The position numbers were made by a program, and so were the translations under genes. Of a stretch of 64,000 bases of DNA, positions 33,081 through 42,009 are shown one piece after another. This DNA is from Chryseobacterium ginsenosidimutans (lineage in GTDB: Bacteria > Bacteroidota > Bacteroidia > Flavobacteriales > Weeksellaceae): assembly GCF_030823405.1 (NCBI RefSeq), contig NZ_JAUSXC010000001.1, positions 3,021,001 to 3,085,000 on the forward strand. The letters run 5' to 3'. Position 1 is the stretch's first letter; each line of letters starts with the position of its first letter. Under the pieces are notes generated by a model. It had not been told where the DNA came from. It did not search any database and saw only the letters and a list, made by a program, of their open reading frames with translations.

Positions 33081-33785
33081 TTATTTATATATTTTAAAAT
33101 CTTTTGCTCCGGGATAAGGTTGCAAATAACCCGAATTCCAATTGGACTGAAGCAGTGATTCCAGATATTCGTCGGTTCTGTTGGCGTGCGGATCATATTT
33201 ATCTTTAAGATCGATATCAGCCATTTTACCTTTTACATTCCACCAGAATGCGCTCCATCCGCCTCTTAATTCTTTAATAATTTCATAGACATTTTTTCCC
33301 GTTGCCCTGTTCATAAGCTTTGCAAAAACCTGACCTTCTGTTGTTGTCAAATCTCTCAATTGCTTTTCGTATTGATCTGCCAGTATATTTTGTCTGTCCC
33401 GTATGTATTTTCTCTTTGCTTTACTATCAAGGTTAGTCATTTCACCCTGAATATCTCTATATTGCTGCAAAGCGGTTAAAAATAATGGATATACTCTGTA
33501 TAATTTTTTATTAAGGAAATAATAATAATTCCGGTCGAGCTGATTATTGAATTTCGGTTTATTCACTAAAACCAATTCATCCATTACAACAACTGTTTCG
33601 CCATTGATCTCATACACCTTCATTTTCTGCCTTTCATCATAATAGTATTTTTTTCCGAATTCATCTGTTTTCAGAAGCTCCTGCGGATACTGGCTTAAAG
33701 GAATTGCAATAATAGAATCCTTTTGTCCAAAAACCCAAGCTCCGAAAAAGAAAAGAAAAAGACAAATAATCTTGTTAAAATTCAT
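33081..33785 (-). CDS. DUF4294 domain-containing exported protein
   Basis: A 234-residue product with signal peptide (MNFNKIICLFLFFFGAWVFGQ). The core has KYYYDERQKMKVYEINGE, LDRNYYYFLNKKLYRVYPLF and a conserved FAKLMNRATGKNVYEIIKEL followed by GWSAFWWNVKG, which is the DUF4294 pattern of Bacteroidetes. Function unknown. An in-frame start 36 bases upstream would put 12 residues before the signal peptide, so 33785 is chosen. It is divergent from the M42 peptidase. Confidence 0.82.
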   Translation of the reverse strand: MNFNKIICLFLFFFGAWVFGQKDSIIAIPLSQYPQELLKTDEFGKKYYYDERQKMKVYEINGETVVVMDELVLVNKPKFNNQLDRNYYYFLNKKLYRVYPLFLTALQQYRDIQGEMTNLDSKAKRKYIRDRQNILADQYEKQLRDLTTTEGQVFAKLMNRATGKNVYEIIKELRGGWSAFWWNVKGKMADIDLKDKYDPHANRTDEYLESLLQSNWNSGYLQPYPGAKDFKIYK

Positions 33786-33836
33786 TATTTTTACACTTAT
33801 TAGAACAAAAATTAAACGCAAAAATCATTCCTTTTT

Positions 33837-34913
33837 ATGAAATTTGAGAAGAAATCTTTAAAATTTTTAGAAAAATATTTAAACACTTCATCACCAACAG
33901 GTTATGAACATGAAGGGCAAAAAGTATGGATGGATTATATTAAGCCTTATGTTGATAAAATTGAAGTAGATCATTACGGAACTTGCTATGGCATAATAAA
34001 TCCGGAGGCCGAATTTAAAGTAGTAATTGAAGCTCATGCTGATGAAATTTCATGGTATGTAAATTATATTACAGACGACGGTTTGATTTATGTAATCCGA
34101 AACGGAGGATCCGACCAAACCATCGCCCCATCAAAAATTGTGCATATTCATGGTGAAAAAGGGATCATAAAAGGCGTTTTTGGATGGCCGGCAATTCATA
34201 CAAGAGGAGCTAATCAAAACGAACCGGTTCCAAAAATTGAAAATATCTTTATCGATTGTGGCGCCACAACCAAAAAAGAAGTTGAAGAAATGGGAATTTA
34301 TGTAGGCTGTATGATTACTTATCCTGACGAGTTTTTCGAAATGAATGACCGTTATTTCGTTTGCCGTGCTTTAGACAACAGAATCGGCGGATTTATGATT
34401 GCAGAAGTGGCAAGACTTTTAAAAGAAAACAAAAAAACGATTCCGTTTGGGTTATATATTACCAATTCTGTTCAGGAAGAGGTTGGTTTATATGGAGCCG
34501 ATATGATTGCTGACACCATTAAACCCAACATTGCAATTGTTACAGATGTTACCCATGACACAACAACTCCAATGATTGAAAAGAAAAAAGAGGGCGACCA
34601 AAAATGTGGCGACGGACCTGTAGTTTTCTTTGCGCCAAGTGTACACCATGTTATTAGAGAACTGATTATTGATACCGCAAAAGCTAAAAAAATTCCTTTC
34701 CAGAGAGCCGCAGCAAGCAGAGCTACAGGAACAGATACTGATGCGTTTGCACATTCAAACGGAGGCGTACCAAGCGCATTGATTTCTTTGCCATTAAGAT
34801 ATATGCATACTACAGTAGAAATGGTTTCAAAAGAAGATGTAGGAAATGTAATTCAACTGATTTACGAAACACTATTGAAGATAACACCAGAAATGAAACT
34901 GAAGTATCATTAA
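33837..34913 (+). CDS. M42 family metallopeptidase (glutamyl aminopeptidase type)
   Basis: A 358-residue cytoplasmic di-zinc aminopeptidase that probably forms a tetrahedral dodecamer and trims peptides. The metal and catalytic residues are visible in order: His and Asp of IEAHADEISW, Asp of CRALDNRIGG, the Glu pair of QEEVGLYGA, Asp of VTDVTHD and His of RYMHTTVEM. Length is normal for the family. A broken small membrane-protein gene starts 1 base after its stop. Confidence 0.9.
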   Translation: MKFEKKSLKFLEKYLNTSSPTGYEHEGQKVWMDYIKPYVDKIEVDHYGTCYGIINPEAEFKVVIEAHADEISWYVNYITDDGLIYVIRNGGSDQTIAPSKIVHIHGEKGIIKGVFGWPAIHTRGANQNEPVPKIENIFIDCGATTKKEVEEMGIYVGCMITYPDEFFEMNDRYFVCRALDNRIGGFMIAEVARLLKENKKTIPFGLYITNSVQEEVGLYGADMIADTIKPNIAIVTDVTHDTTTPMIEKKKEGDQKCGDGPVVFFAPSVHHVIRELIIDTAKAKKIPFQRAAASRATGTDTDAFAHSNGGVPSALISLPLRYMHTTVEMVSKEDVGNVIQLIYETLLKITPEMKLKYH

Positions 34914-34914
34914 G

Positions 34915-35214
34915 ATGAAAAGTTTTTTCAGTCATTTAATACGAAAGCCAACTTTCATATCAGTTATAGTGACATTATTTTTCGCCTACATATTATTTTT
35001 AATGATATATAAAATTTTTAATCCTCCAAAAATAGGATCGGGCTACAATATGATTCTTTAAACACTATTAATTATAAGTATTGTTCCACTAATATTGTTT
35101 GTCATTGATAGATTATTGGTAATGAAAATCAATAATATTAAGCTAGCAATCATAGAAGCGATACTAATCTTAGGCATATTTTCGTATTATTTTCTATTTG
35201 TCAATCCATTTTAA
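34915..35214 (+). pseudogene. Small membrane protein gene with in-frame stop
   Basis: An ATG at 34915 opens 48 codons (MKSFFSHLIRKPTFISVIVT and on) that stop at TAA 35059-35061. The same frame then stays open to TAA at 35212 and encodes two further hydrophobic helices (TLLIISIVPLILFVIDRLL and LAIIEAILILGIFSYYFLF). Read through, it would be a 99-residue protein with three membrane helices. A point mutation turning a sense codon into TAA is the simplest explanation. It begins 1 base after the M42 stop and ends 25 bases before rpe, so it would be co-transcribed with both. Confidence 0.55.
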
Positions 35215-35239
35215 AAAAGTTAAAGAAATATTAGTAAAA

Positions 35240-35890
35240 ATGAAAACGAAGCTTATTGCTCCTTCCCTTTTATCTGCAGACTTCGGGAATCTGCAAAGAG
35301 ATATTGAAATGCTGAACAATTCTCAGGCCGACTGGTTTCACGTTGATGTGATGGACGGAAGATTTGTTCCCAACATTTCATTTGGATTTCCCGTAATGAA
35401 AACTGTTCAGAAACACGCTAAAAAGTTTGTAGATGTACATTTAATGATTTTGGAACCTGAAAAATATGTTGAAGAATTTATAGATCACGGTGCAGATTTG
35501 ATTTCTGTTCATTACGAAGCCTGTACCCATCTCCACAGAACTATTCATCATATCCAAAATCTTGGTGCAAAAGCAGGTGTTGTACTAAACCCTTCCACTC
35601 CGGTTTTAATGTTGGAAGATATTATTGCTGATGTAGATTTAGTATTGTTAATGAGTGTAAACCCAGGATTTGGAGGTCAAAAATTCATTGAGAACACCTA
35701 CAAAAAAATTGCTGAAACCAAAGATTTAATTGTAAGTAACAATTCTACAGCACTAATTCAAATTGACGGCGGTGTAAACCTTGATAATGCAGCAAAACTT
35801 TTTGAAGCAGGAGCTGATGTCTTAGTGGCTGGAAATGCGGTATTTTCAGCAGAAAGCCCAGAAAGAACCATCGAATTGCTAAAGATTTAA
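35240..35890 (+). CDS. rpe: Ribulose-phosphate 3-epimerase
   Basis: A 216-residue TIM-barrel enzyme interconverting ribulose 5-phosphate and xylulose 5-phosphate in the pentose phosphate pathway. Motifs: APSLLSADFGNL, FHVDVMDGRFVPNISFG (metal-ligand His and Asp), VHLMILEPEKYV, LMSVNPGFGGQKF and QIDGGVN with VLVAGNAVF. The start MKTKLIAPSLL at 35240 fits the family; the TTG-initiated extension of 14 residues overlaps the preceding broken gene and is rejected. Confidence 0.95.
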   Translation: MKTKLIAPSLLSADFGNLQRDIEMLNNSQADWFHVDVMDGRFVPNISFGFPVMKTVQKHAKKFVDVHLMILEPEKYVEEFIDHGADLISVHYEACTHLHRTIHHIQNLGAKAGVVLNPSTPVLMLEDIIADVDLVLLMSVNPGFGGQKFIENTYKKIAETKDLIVSNNSTALIQIDGGVNLDNAAKLFEAGADVLVAGNAVFSAESPERTIELLKI

Positions 35891-35913
35891 TTTTATTTAA
35901 ACATACAAAAGTA

Positions 35914-35942
35914 AAAGGCAACTCCGTGAGTTGCCTTTCTCT
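35914..35942 (+). terminator. Terminator of rpe
   Basis: Perfect 10-bp stem AAAGGCAACT/AGTTGCCTTT with a CCGTG loop, followed by a short pyrimidine-rich tract. Confidence 0.75.
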
Positions 35943-35976
35943 TATTGAAAATTTGAGCCTTTATGGTTATTAGTTC
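35941..35976 (+). repeat. Second copy of the mini-ORF sequence (no start codon)
   Basis: Bases 35950-35975 match 36829-36854 at 23 of 26 positions and, in frame, read NLSLYGY-stop against NLSFHGY-stop. No ATG and no sigma-54-like site precede it. The rest of the 35891-36262 gap holds the rpe and ndk terminators and AT-rich sequence without visible genes. Confidence 0.5.
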
Positions 35977-36210
35977 TTAAGACGTTAATGCTTAAATTTT
36001 CTTTTCTAATGCTCCATGTAAAGATGATAAAAAATCTAATATAAAACATCCGTAAAAACACGGAATTTAGCGTAAGTATTTCTACTTAATTGAAGTTTTT
36101 GATTAAAATTTTCATCTATTAATCTTGTTGATATATTATCTTTCCAATAATTCGTTATGTAAGTTTATAAAAAATGTCACATTTTGATACATTATGTCTC
36201 ATAAAACAAA

Positions 36211-36242
36211 AATCCGAAGAATAATTTTCTTCGGATTTTTTA
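36211..36242 (-). terminator. Terminator of ndk
   Basis: 10-bp stem AATCCGAAGA/TCTTCGGATT with a 7-base loop, T-run on the minus strand, just after the ndk stop codon. Confidence 0.8.
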
Positions 36243-36262
36243 TTTTGAAAGAAATTTTCTAA

Positions 36263-36679
36263 TTAGAAAATTTCTCTTCCTGAAAAATGAAATTGAGCTT
36301 CAATAAGAGCATTTTCGTCAGAATCTGAACCGTGAACAGCGTTTTCACCAATGCTTCTTGCAAACATTTTTCTGATCGTACCTTCAGCAGCTTCAGCCGG
36401 GTTAGTCGCACCAATTAAAGTTCTGAAATCTTCAACAGCATTGTCTTTTTCAAGAACAGCTGCAACGATTGGTCCTGAACTCATGAAATCAACCAATTCT
36501 CCGTAGAATGGTCTTTCAGCATGAACTTCGTAGAATTTTTTTGCGTCAGCAACAGTAAGTTGAGTTAATTTCAACGCTTTAATCTTAAATCCTCCTTCTG
36601 AGATTTTACCTAATATAGCACCGATATGTCCGTCAGCAACAGCATCAGGCTTAATCATAGTGAATGTAATGTTAGACAT
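36263..36679 (-). CDS. ndk: Nucleoside diphosphate kinase
   Basis: A 138-residue enzyme passing the gamma phosphate of ATP to other nucleoside diphosphates through a phospho-histidine. The active site is in [13 protein letters not shown] (His about 115). The opening [17 protein letters not shown] and the [18 protein letters not shown] segment are diagnostic. Length is normal. No operon partner; a compact unrelated transcription unit lies upstream at 36788-36880. Confidence 0.96.
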   Translation of the reverse strand: MSNITFTMIKPDAVADGHIGAILGKISEGGFKIKALKLTQLTVADAKKFYEVHAERPFYGELVDFMSSGPIVAAVLEKDNAVEDFRTLIGATNPAEAAEGTIRKMFARSIGENAVHGSDSDENALIEAQFHFSGREIF

Positions 36680-36788
36680 AAATGTATATTTTTTTAATGG
36701 CGCAAAAGTACAAAAAAAATCTTTATCTTAATTTTAAATATTTTTTAACATAAAAATAACTTTTATTAAGAAATTATGAACTAAACTT

Positions 36789-36803
36789 TGGCACAGTAAT
36801 TGT
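36789..36803 (+). promoter_or_regulatory. Sigma-54-like promoter
   Basis: TGGCAC (36789-36794), five bases, then TTGT (36800-36803) fit the -24/-12 consensus TGGCAC-N5-TTGC except the last base. It is preceded by T's (CTTTGGCAC). Transcription would start near 36814. Confidence 0.5.
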
Positions 36804-36822
36804 TAATTCTATTGCGATTCTC

Positions 36823-36852
36823 ATGTTTAATTTGAGTTTTCATGGTTATTAG
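36823..36852 (+). CDS. Nine-codon mini-ORF (MFNLSFHGY)
   Basis: ATG to TAG encodes MFNLSFHGY. It begins about 9 bases after the predicted sigma-54 start site and ends 5 bases before a UUCG-loop terminator, so it would be nearly the whole of a 67-base transcript. A sequence encoding NLSLYGY-stop recurs at 35950-35973, and the changes there keep Tyr-Gly/Gly-Tyr ends, which favours coding over chance. It could instead be a small regulatory RNA. No Shine-Dalgarno is expected in this group. Confidence 0.35.
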   Translation: MFNLSFHGY

Positions 36853-36857
36853 TTTTT

Positions 36858-36882
36858 ACCCAGCTTCGGCTGGGTTTTTTAT
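36858..36882 (+). terminator. UUCG-tetraloop terminator
   Basis: ACCCAGC-TTCG-GCTGGGT followed by TTTTTT. The stable stem and lack of an upstream annotated gene on this strand imply a short transcript ending here. Apart from this unit, the 36680-36991 gap shows nothing else. Confidence 0.85.
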
Positions 36883-36991
36883 TGACCTATATTTCCCGAA
36901 TTTACTGCTTAACTTCCCAATAATAAAACAATTAAACATCTGTTTGAAATTCAAACAGAGTATATTATGATTCGTTCATATTAAAATAAGA

Positions 36992-37918
36992 TTATTTTTG
37001 AGACTCTTCTTCCGCCTCTTCCATTAATTTGATATAGGTAGAATATCTCGAATGTTGAATTTCTCCGGTTTCCAATCCTTCAAGTACGGCACATTTCGGC
37101 TCATTAATATGCATACAATTATGGAATTTGCACTCTTTTCTCTTTTTGAAGATCTCAGGAAAGTAGTGTTGAACTTCTTCTTTTTGGATATCAATCATTG
37201 CAAATTCGCGAACTCCGGGAGTATCTATTACATTTCCTCCAAAATGCCAGAAATGCATCTGAGCAAAAGTTGTTGTGTGTTTTCCTTTTAAATGGGTATC
37301 GGAAATTTCAGAAGTTTTTAAATTTAATCCCGGCTGTAAAGCATTTACCAATGTAGACTTACCGCAACCGGAATGCCCGAAGAATACTGAAGTTCTATCT
37401 TTAAGAAGATCTTCCAGTTGACTTAAATTTAACTTTGAATAAGAAGAGATCTCCAAAGAATCATAGCCTATTTCCTGATAAAGAAACTCTATATCTTTTA
37501 CAATTTCAATTTCTTCTTCATGTAAAACATCGATTTTATTGAATAGAATTAACGGCGTAATATTGTAAGCTTCACAACAAGCCAGAAATCTATCAAGAAA
37601 ACCAAGTGATGTTTCAGGATGTTTTAAAGTAAAAATGAAGCAGGCCAAATCGATATTGGATGCGATAATATGTGCTTCTTTTGAAAGGTTGACAGATTTT
37701 CTGATCAGATAGTTTCTTCGTGAATCAATTTTTGTAATCCACGCAACGTCATCCTGTTCCAATTGAAATTCCACAAAATCTCCTACAGCAAGAGGATTGG
37801 TTAGTCTTGTTTTAATTAATTTAAATTTCCCACGAATTCTGGCTTCGAAAATTCTATTGGTTTCCATTTCCAAAACCTGATACCAACTTCCTGTAGATTT
37901 AATGATTTTTCCTTTCAT
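36992..37918 (-). CDS. rsgA: Ribosome small subunit-dependent GTPase A
   Basis: A 308-residue circularly permuted GTPase that assists late maturation of the 30S subunit. An OB-fold comes first (GKIIKSTGSWYQVLEMET), then G4 (ILFNKIDVL), G1 (FFGHSGCGKSTLVNAL), G3 (VIDTPGVREFA), and a C-terminal zinc knuckle (CKFHNCMHINEPKCAV). The order G4-G1-G3 is the YjeQ/RsgA hallmark. Confidence 0.95.
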   Translation of the reverse strand: MKGKIIKSTGSWYQVLEMETNRIFEARIRGKFKLIKTRLTNPLAVGDFVEFQLEQDDVAWITKIDSRRNYLIRKSVNLSKEAHIIASNIDLACFIFTLKHPETSLGFLDRFLACCEAYNITPLILFNKIDVLHEEEIEIVKDIEFLYQEIGYDSLEISSYSKLNLSQLEDLLKDRTSVFFGHSGCGKSTLVNALQPGLNLKTSEISDTHLKGKHTTTFAQMHFWHFGGNVIDTPGVREFAMIDIQKEEVQHYFPEIFKKRKECKFHNCMHINEPKCAVLEGLETGEIQHSRYSTYIKLMEEAEEESQK

Positions 37919-38049
37919 ATATTAAGATGATACAAATATAAGCAATTAGGGCTTAGGATTTAAAGCTTAAGTAAATTCATCTTTTAAAAATGAAAAAACC
38001 TAATTCAAAATCCTAAGCCTTAAAATGCATTATTGCATGGGCAATCCAA

Positions 38050-39129
38050 TTACCTGTTAATCATAATACTATTCTGAACTTCAATAGATTCTTCGTGAAT
38101 AGTTTTGAAAACTTTCTCAATAAATTCCTGTGACATTCCTGTTTCTGATGCTTTTTGAGTTGCATATTCTGTAATAACCTTCCAACGTTCCGGCTGGAAA
38201 ATTGCGATATCATTTTCCTTTTTAAGCTTACCTATTTTTTCAGAAATTTTCATTCTTTGAGAAAGCAATTCGATCAACTGGAAATCAAGATCGGAAATCA
38301 ATGTTCTGTGTCTTCCCATTTCTCCTTCAAATCCTGCTAAATCGGCATTTCTTACTTTTAAATTACCAATTAATTCCGCTAAAACTTCCGGTGTAATCTG
38401 TTGAGCCGCATCACTCCACGCTTCATCAGGATTACAATGTGTTTCGATGATAGCACCTTGGTAACCAACATTTAATGCTTCCTGAGTAATATCTGCTAAA
38501 CCTGTTCTGTTTCCGCAAATGTGTGAAGGATCGATCAACATTGGGATATTTGGGAACTGACTTTTAAAATCCAAAGCAATCTGCCAGTTTGGATTATTTC
38601 TGTATTTCGTTTTTTGGTATGTAGAAAAACCTCTGTGAATCACACCTAAATTTGTAATTCCCTGACCTAAAAGTCTTTCCAATGCGCCTATCCATAAAGC
38701 TAAATCTGGATTTACAGGATTTTTAACCAGAACCGTTTTATTAGTTCCCTTTAAAGCCATTGCAATTTCCTGAACTGTAAAAGGATTCACTGTAGAACGC
38801 GCTCCAATCCAAAGGATATCGACATCTGCTTCTAAAGCTGCAAAAACGTGGTGAGCATTGGCCACTTCAGTCGCAGTTTTGAAACCGTATTCTTCTTTTA
38901 CTTTTTTCAACCAATTCAACCCAATTACTCCTACTCCTTCAAATCCGTTTGGTTTGGTACGCGGTTTCCAGATTCCTGCACGGAAAATAGGAACATTTGC
39001 ATGGGTTTCTCTGATTCTTTTTGCCGTCTCCAACATCTGAGTTTCACTTTCCGCACTACATGGTCCTGCAATCATCATGGGTTGTGAAAACTCATTGATC
39101 CAGTCATTTTTTAAATCTTTTAAATTCAT
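38050..39129 (-). CDS. Bifunctional DAHP synthase / chorismate mutase type II
   Basis: A 359-residue enzyme at the entry of the shikimate pathway and at its aromatic branch point. The N-terminal DAHP synthase (residues about 1-255; MMIAGPCSAESETQML, FRAGIWKPRTKPNGFEGVG, DPSHICGNRTGL) condenses phosphoenolpyruvate and erythrose 4-phosphate. The C-terminal AroQ-type chorismate mutase (about 270-359; RTLISDLDFQLIELLSQRMKI, KENDIAIFQPERW) gives prephenate and may serve as the feedback sensor. This domain order is normal in Bacteroidetes. Confidence 0.93.
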   Translation of the reverse strand: MNLKDLKNDWINEFSQPMMIAGPCSAESETQMLETAKRIRETHANVPIFRAGIWKPRTKPNGFEGVGVIGLNWLKKVKEEYGFKTATEVANAHHVFAALEADVDILWIGARSTVNPFTVQEIAMALKGTNKTVLVKNPVNPDLALWIGALERLLGQGITNLGVIHRGFSTYQKTKYRNNPNWQIALDFKSQFPNIPMLIDPSHICGNRTGLADITQEALNVGYQGAIIETHCNPDEAWSDAAQQITPEVLAELIGNLKVRNADLAGFEGEMGRHRTLISDLDFQLIELLSQRMKISEKIGKLKKENDIAIFQPERWKVITEYATQKASETGMSQEFIEKVFKTIHEESIEVQNSIMINR

Positions 39130-39573
39130 TATCGTTAATTTATTTTATTCTTTTTTGATTTTAGGCAATAGCAATTTGTATTATAAAGTTACTTTATAAT
39201 TCTTTCAAAAAAATGCCGTTAAAAATTATTAATTAAGGGAAATAGGAATTGAAAAAGCTCAATGATCCTGTTTATTTTTTGGAAAGAAATTTAATGAACT
39301 ATACCAATAATAAAATCGATAATAGTTTCTTAAATTTCTAAAATAAGAAAACGAAAAACTAAAATAACCGCTAAAAAAGTAATTAGCGGGTGTAAAAGTA
39401 GACAAGTATGGTTTTAATAAATTTCCCACTGTTGATCGTCTATTTCTAGCTTTTCTGTTGTAATTTTGTTTTTTCCGAAAAATTATTTTTCGTTCAAATA
39501 TTTGACAAATATATAAAATTAATTTAAATATCCATTTTTTGACGTCAAATTCTAATGTAAAGTGATTGTTAAA
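39130..39573. other. 444-bp intergenic region without genes
   Basis: AT-rich sequence with no supported ORF. The only structure seen is a minus-strand hairpin CCGCTAA/TTAGCGG near 39367-39392 followed by T-rich sequence, which could end dnaX transcription about 180 bases after the tau stop. Confidence 0.5.
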
Positions 39574-41279
39574 TTACGACAGATCAAATCTCATTAAGTC
39601 ATCAAGATCTTTCAGTAAAGGATTTTTTTCTATGAATTTTTCAAAAATTGATCTTTTAGTCTTTACTTCTTGCTTTTGATTTTCAGAATCTCTTTGATAA
39701 ATAATTTCAATAGAAAAATTATGAACTTTTGTTTTAAAATGATTGAAAAATTCTCTGCTTATCTTATCGAATTCTACCTTTGCTGTATCAGAAGAAAATA
39801 AAACTGTAATTTGGTTCTCATCTGATTTCACTAATTTAAAAGGTTTAATTGCATTGAAAATAACATTTTCTTTCCTTTGTTGAAGCTGTTTTAGCAATAA
39901 GTTCCATTCTATCTGAAGGTCGGTTTCTGTAAAATGGTTTTTGGGAAGGTCTTCGGTCTTTACAACTTTTACCTCGTCTTTTTCAGATTTCTCTTCTTTC
40001 GGCATTAAAGAAGCTATACTTACTCCTGAAGAAATGACCTGTTTAGATAGCGGTTTTGAAGTTTTCTTAACATCAACTTGTTGAGTCTCATTAAGTTCAA
40101 TCGGCTTATTTTGCTCTACCTTTTCTACTTTTACCTCCTGTCGTTTTTCAGGAAGATTTATTTCCTGTTTTTCACTAAGAAAAGGAGCTAATATTAAGAA
40201 CTTTTTTTTTTAGTAACATCTGAACCATTAGCCAGAGAAGCCAATTGCATTAAAGCAATTTCTACCGTCAATCTAGGGTTCTTAGAATTCTTATAATTGA
40301 TATCTGCATGATTACAGATTTCAATCGCATCAATTAACTGCTGTGCATTCCAGTTCTGAGCCTGTTGCACAAATTTGTTTCTCGTCTGCTCTCCAACTTC
40401 AATTAGTTCTATTGTTGAAGCATTTTGAGCCATCATTAAATCTCTAAAATGATTTCCTAATCCTGCAATGAAAATATGCGGATCGAAACCTTTTTTTACA
40501 ATTTCATTAAATGCAAAAAGTACTTCCGGAATTTTGTTTTCTTTAGCGAAATCTACTACTTTCAGATATTGATCATAATCCAAAATATTCAATACCTCTG
40601 CAGCTTTTGCCAACGTAATATTCTTTTGGGAAAACGTGGAAAGCCTATCGAAAATAGACAAAGCATCTCTTAGTGCACCGTCTGCTTTCTGAGCAATTAA
40701 ATATAAAGCATCATCTTCATACTGAATATTCTCTTTCTGAGCAATTGTTCTAAGATGAGCCTGAATATCTTCAATAACAATTCTTTTGAAATCATAGATC
40801 TGACAACGCGATAAAATTGTAGGGATAATTTTATGTTTTTCGGTTGTTGCCAAAATGAAAATGGCGTGAGCTGGTGGTTCTTCGAGTGTTTTAAGAAAGG
40901 CATTGAAGGCTGCAGAAGACAGCATATGAACCTCATCGATGATATATACTTTGTATTTACCAACCTGAGGAGCAAAGCGAACCTGATCAATCAATTCCCT
41001 GATATCGTCTACGGAATTGTTTGAAGCAGCATCCAGTTCATAGATATTGTAAGCGAAACCGTCTTCTGAAACTGAACCATCTTTTTCATTAATCTTTCTG
41101 GCCAAAATTCTGGCACATGTGGTTTTTCCGACACCTCTCGGTCCGCAGAACAATAAAGCCTGGGCTAGCTGATTTTCTTCAATCGCATGTTCTAAAGTAT
41201 CCGTAATATGAGATTGCCCGACAACAGTATCAAATTGTTGTGGACGATACTTTCGTGCAGATACGATAAAATTTTCCAT
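39574..41279 (-). CDS. dnaX: DNA polymerase III subunit tau/gamma, with -1 frameshift at an A10 run
   Basis: The clamp-loader ATPase. The zero frame (41279 to 40194) gives a 361-residue gamma-like product with Walker A GPRGVGKTTC, DEVHMLS and the sensor SRCQIYDF, ending VTKKKSS-stop; the usual four-cysteine zinc module is absent. At 40211-40202 the minus strand has ten A's then G (AAAAAAG). Slipping back one base gives KKKKFLILAPF and an open frame of about 209 more residues to 39574, making tau of about 568. The -1 frame begins at a TAA just before the run, so it is open only downstream of it. An eleventh A would make one continuous gene. Confidence 0.85.
40200..40212 (-). other. A10 slippery site in dnaX
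   Basis: The minus-strand run of ten A's followed by GTTC contains the heptamer A-AAA-AAG used for gamma/tau production in Escherichia coli dnaX, and resembles the A-run used for transcript slippage in Thermus. In the zero frame, stop TAA comes two codons after the run. A weak hairpin (40149-40167, six-bp stem) lies about 34 bases downstream, rather far for a stimulator. Confidence 0.65.
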
Positions 41280-41372
41280 TGGCCAAAAGTAAGAAATATA
41301 CTTCTAATTTGAAAATTAAAAGTTTCAAATTATCTACAAAATTATATCTTAGTCAATAGTAATTTTTTATCA

Positions 41373-42002
41373 TTATTTTTCTTCGTATGCGAAATCAATG
41401 ATTTCGGTAATCGCCTTTTCAATTTCTTTTCTTCCTTCTTCACTTTTCAGATCAATACCGCAAAATACACTTGCATTGTATGCTGTATAAAGATTAAGAT
41501 AATATGCTCCTGAAACAAGAAGTGCTGCAATGGCACGGTATCTTATGGATTTATCTTTGAAATGAGGATCTACGATGTTTGTAAAAAGCAACTCTCCCAT
41601 TTCTTCTCTTTCGTCTGCTACTTTTTTCAAAATAGGTTTGCTTTCTGAAAGCCCCCAAAGGATAATTTTCTGCAGTTCTTTATTTTTCTTAATATGCTCA
41701 AACTGATTAAGAATGGCAACTTTAGAAAGTTCTTTACCTCCGTCAGAAAAATCGACATCCAAGCTGTCCTGACTCATTTTGCTCCAATAATCCTGGGATC
41801 TGATATATTCGTCTATAAGCTTTTCTGTACTCCCGAAATATTCATAAATCAGTTTTTTATCAAAACCTGCTACAGCCGCTATTTTACTTACTTTCAGTCC
41901 AGAATAGCCTTTTGTTCTTAAAATTTTACCTACTGCTCCCAGTAGTTTTAGTTTTGTTTTTTCCTTATCCCTTATCGGGCCCTGTACAACTTTTCTAGGC
42001 AT
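41373..42002 (-). CDS. TetR/AcrR family transcriptional regulator
   Basis: A 209-residue product with an N-terminal TetR HTH (residues about 18-65: KTKLKLLGAVGKILRTKGYSG, SKIAAVAGFDKKLIYEYFGS) and a helical ligand-binding domain. The start MPRKVVQGPIRD at 42002 is chosen over an upstream one that would overlap the preceding gene. It lies 7 bases after the alpha-oxoamine synthase gene on the same strand, so it is co-transcribed and may respond to a lipid-related signal, which is inference. Confidence 0.85.
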   Translation of the reverse strand: MPRKVVQGPIRDKEKTKLKLLGAVGKILRTKGYSGLKVSKIAAVAGFDKKLIYEYFGSTEKLIDEYIRSQDYWSKMSQDSLDVDFSDGGKELSKVAILNQFEHIKKNKELQKIILWGLSESKPILKKVADEREEMGELLFTNIVDPHFKDKSIRYRAIAALLVSGAYYLNLYTAYNASVFCGIDLKSEEGRKEIEKAITEIIDFAYEEK

Positions 42003-42009
42003 GTTGTTA

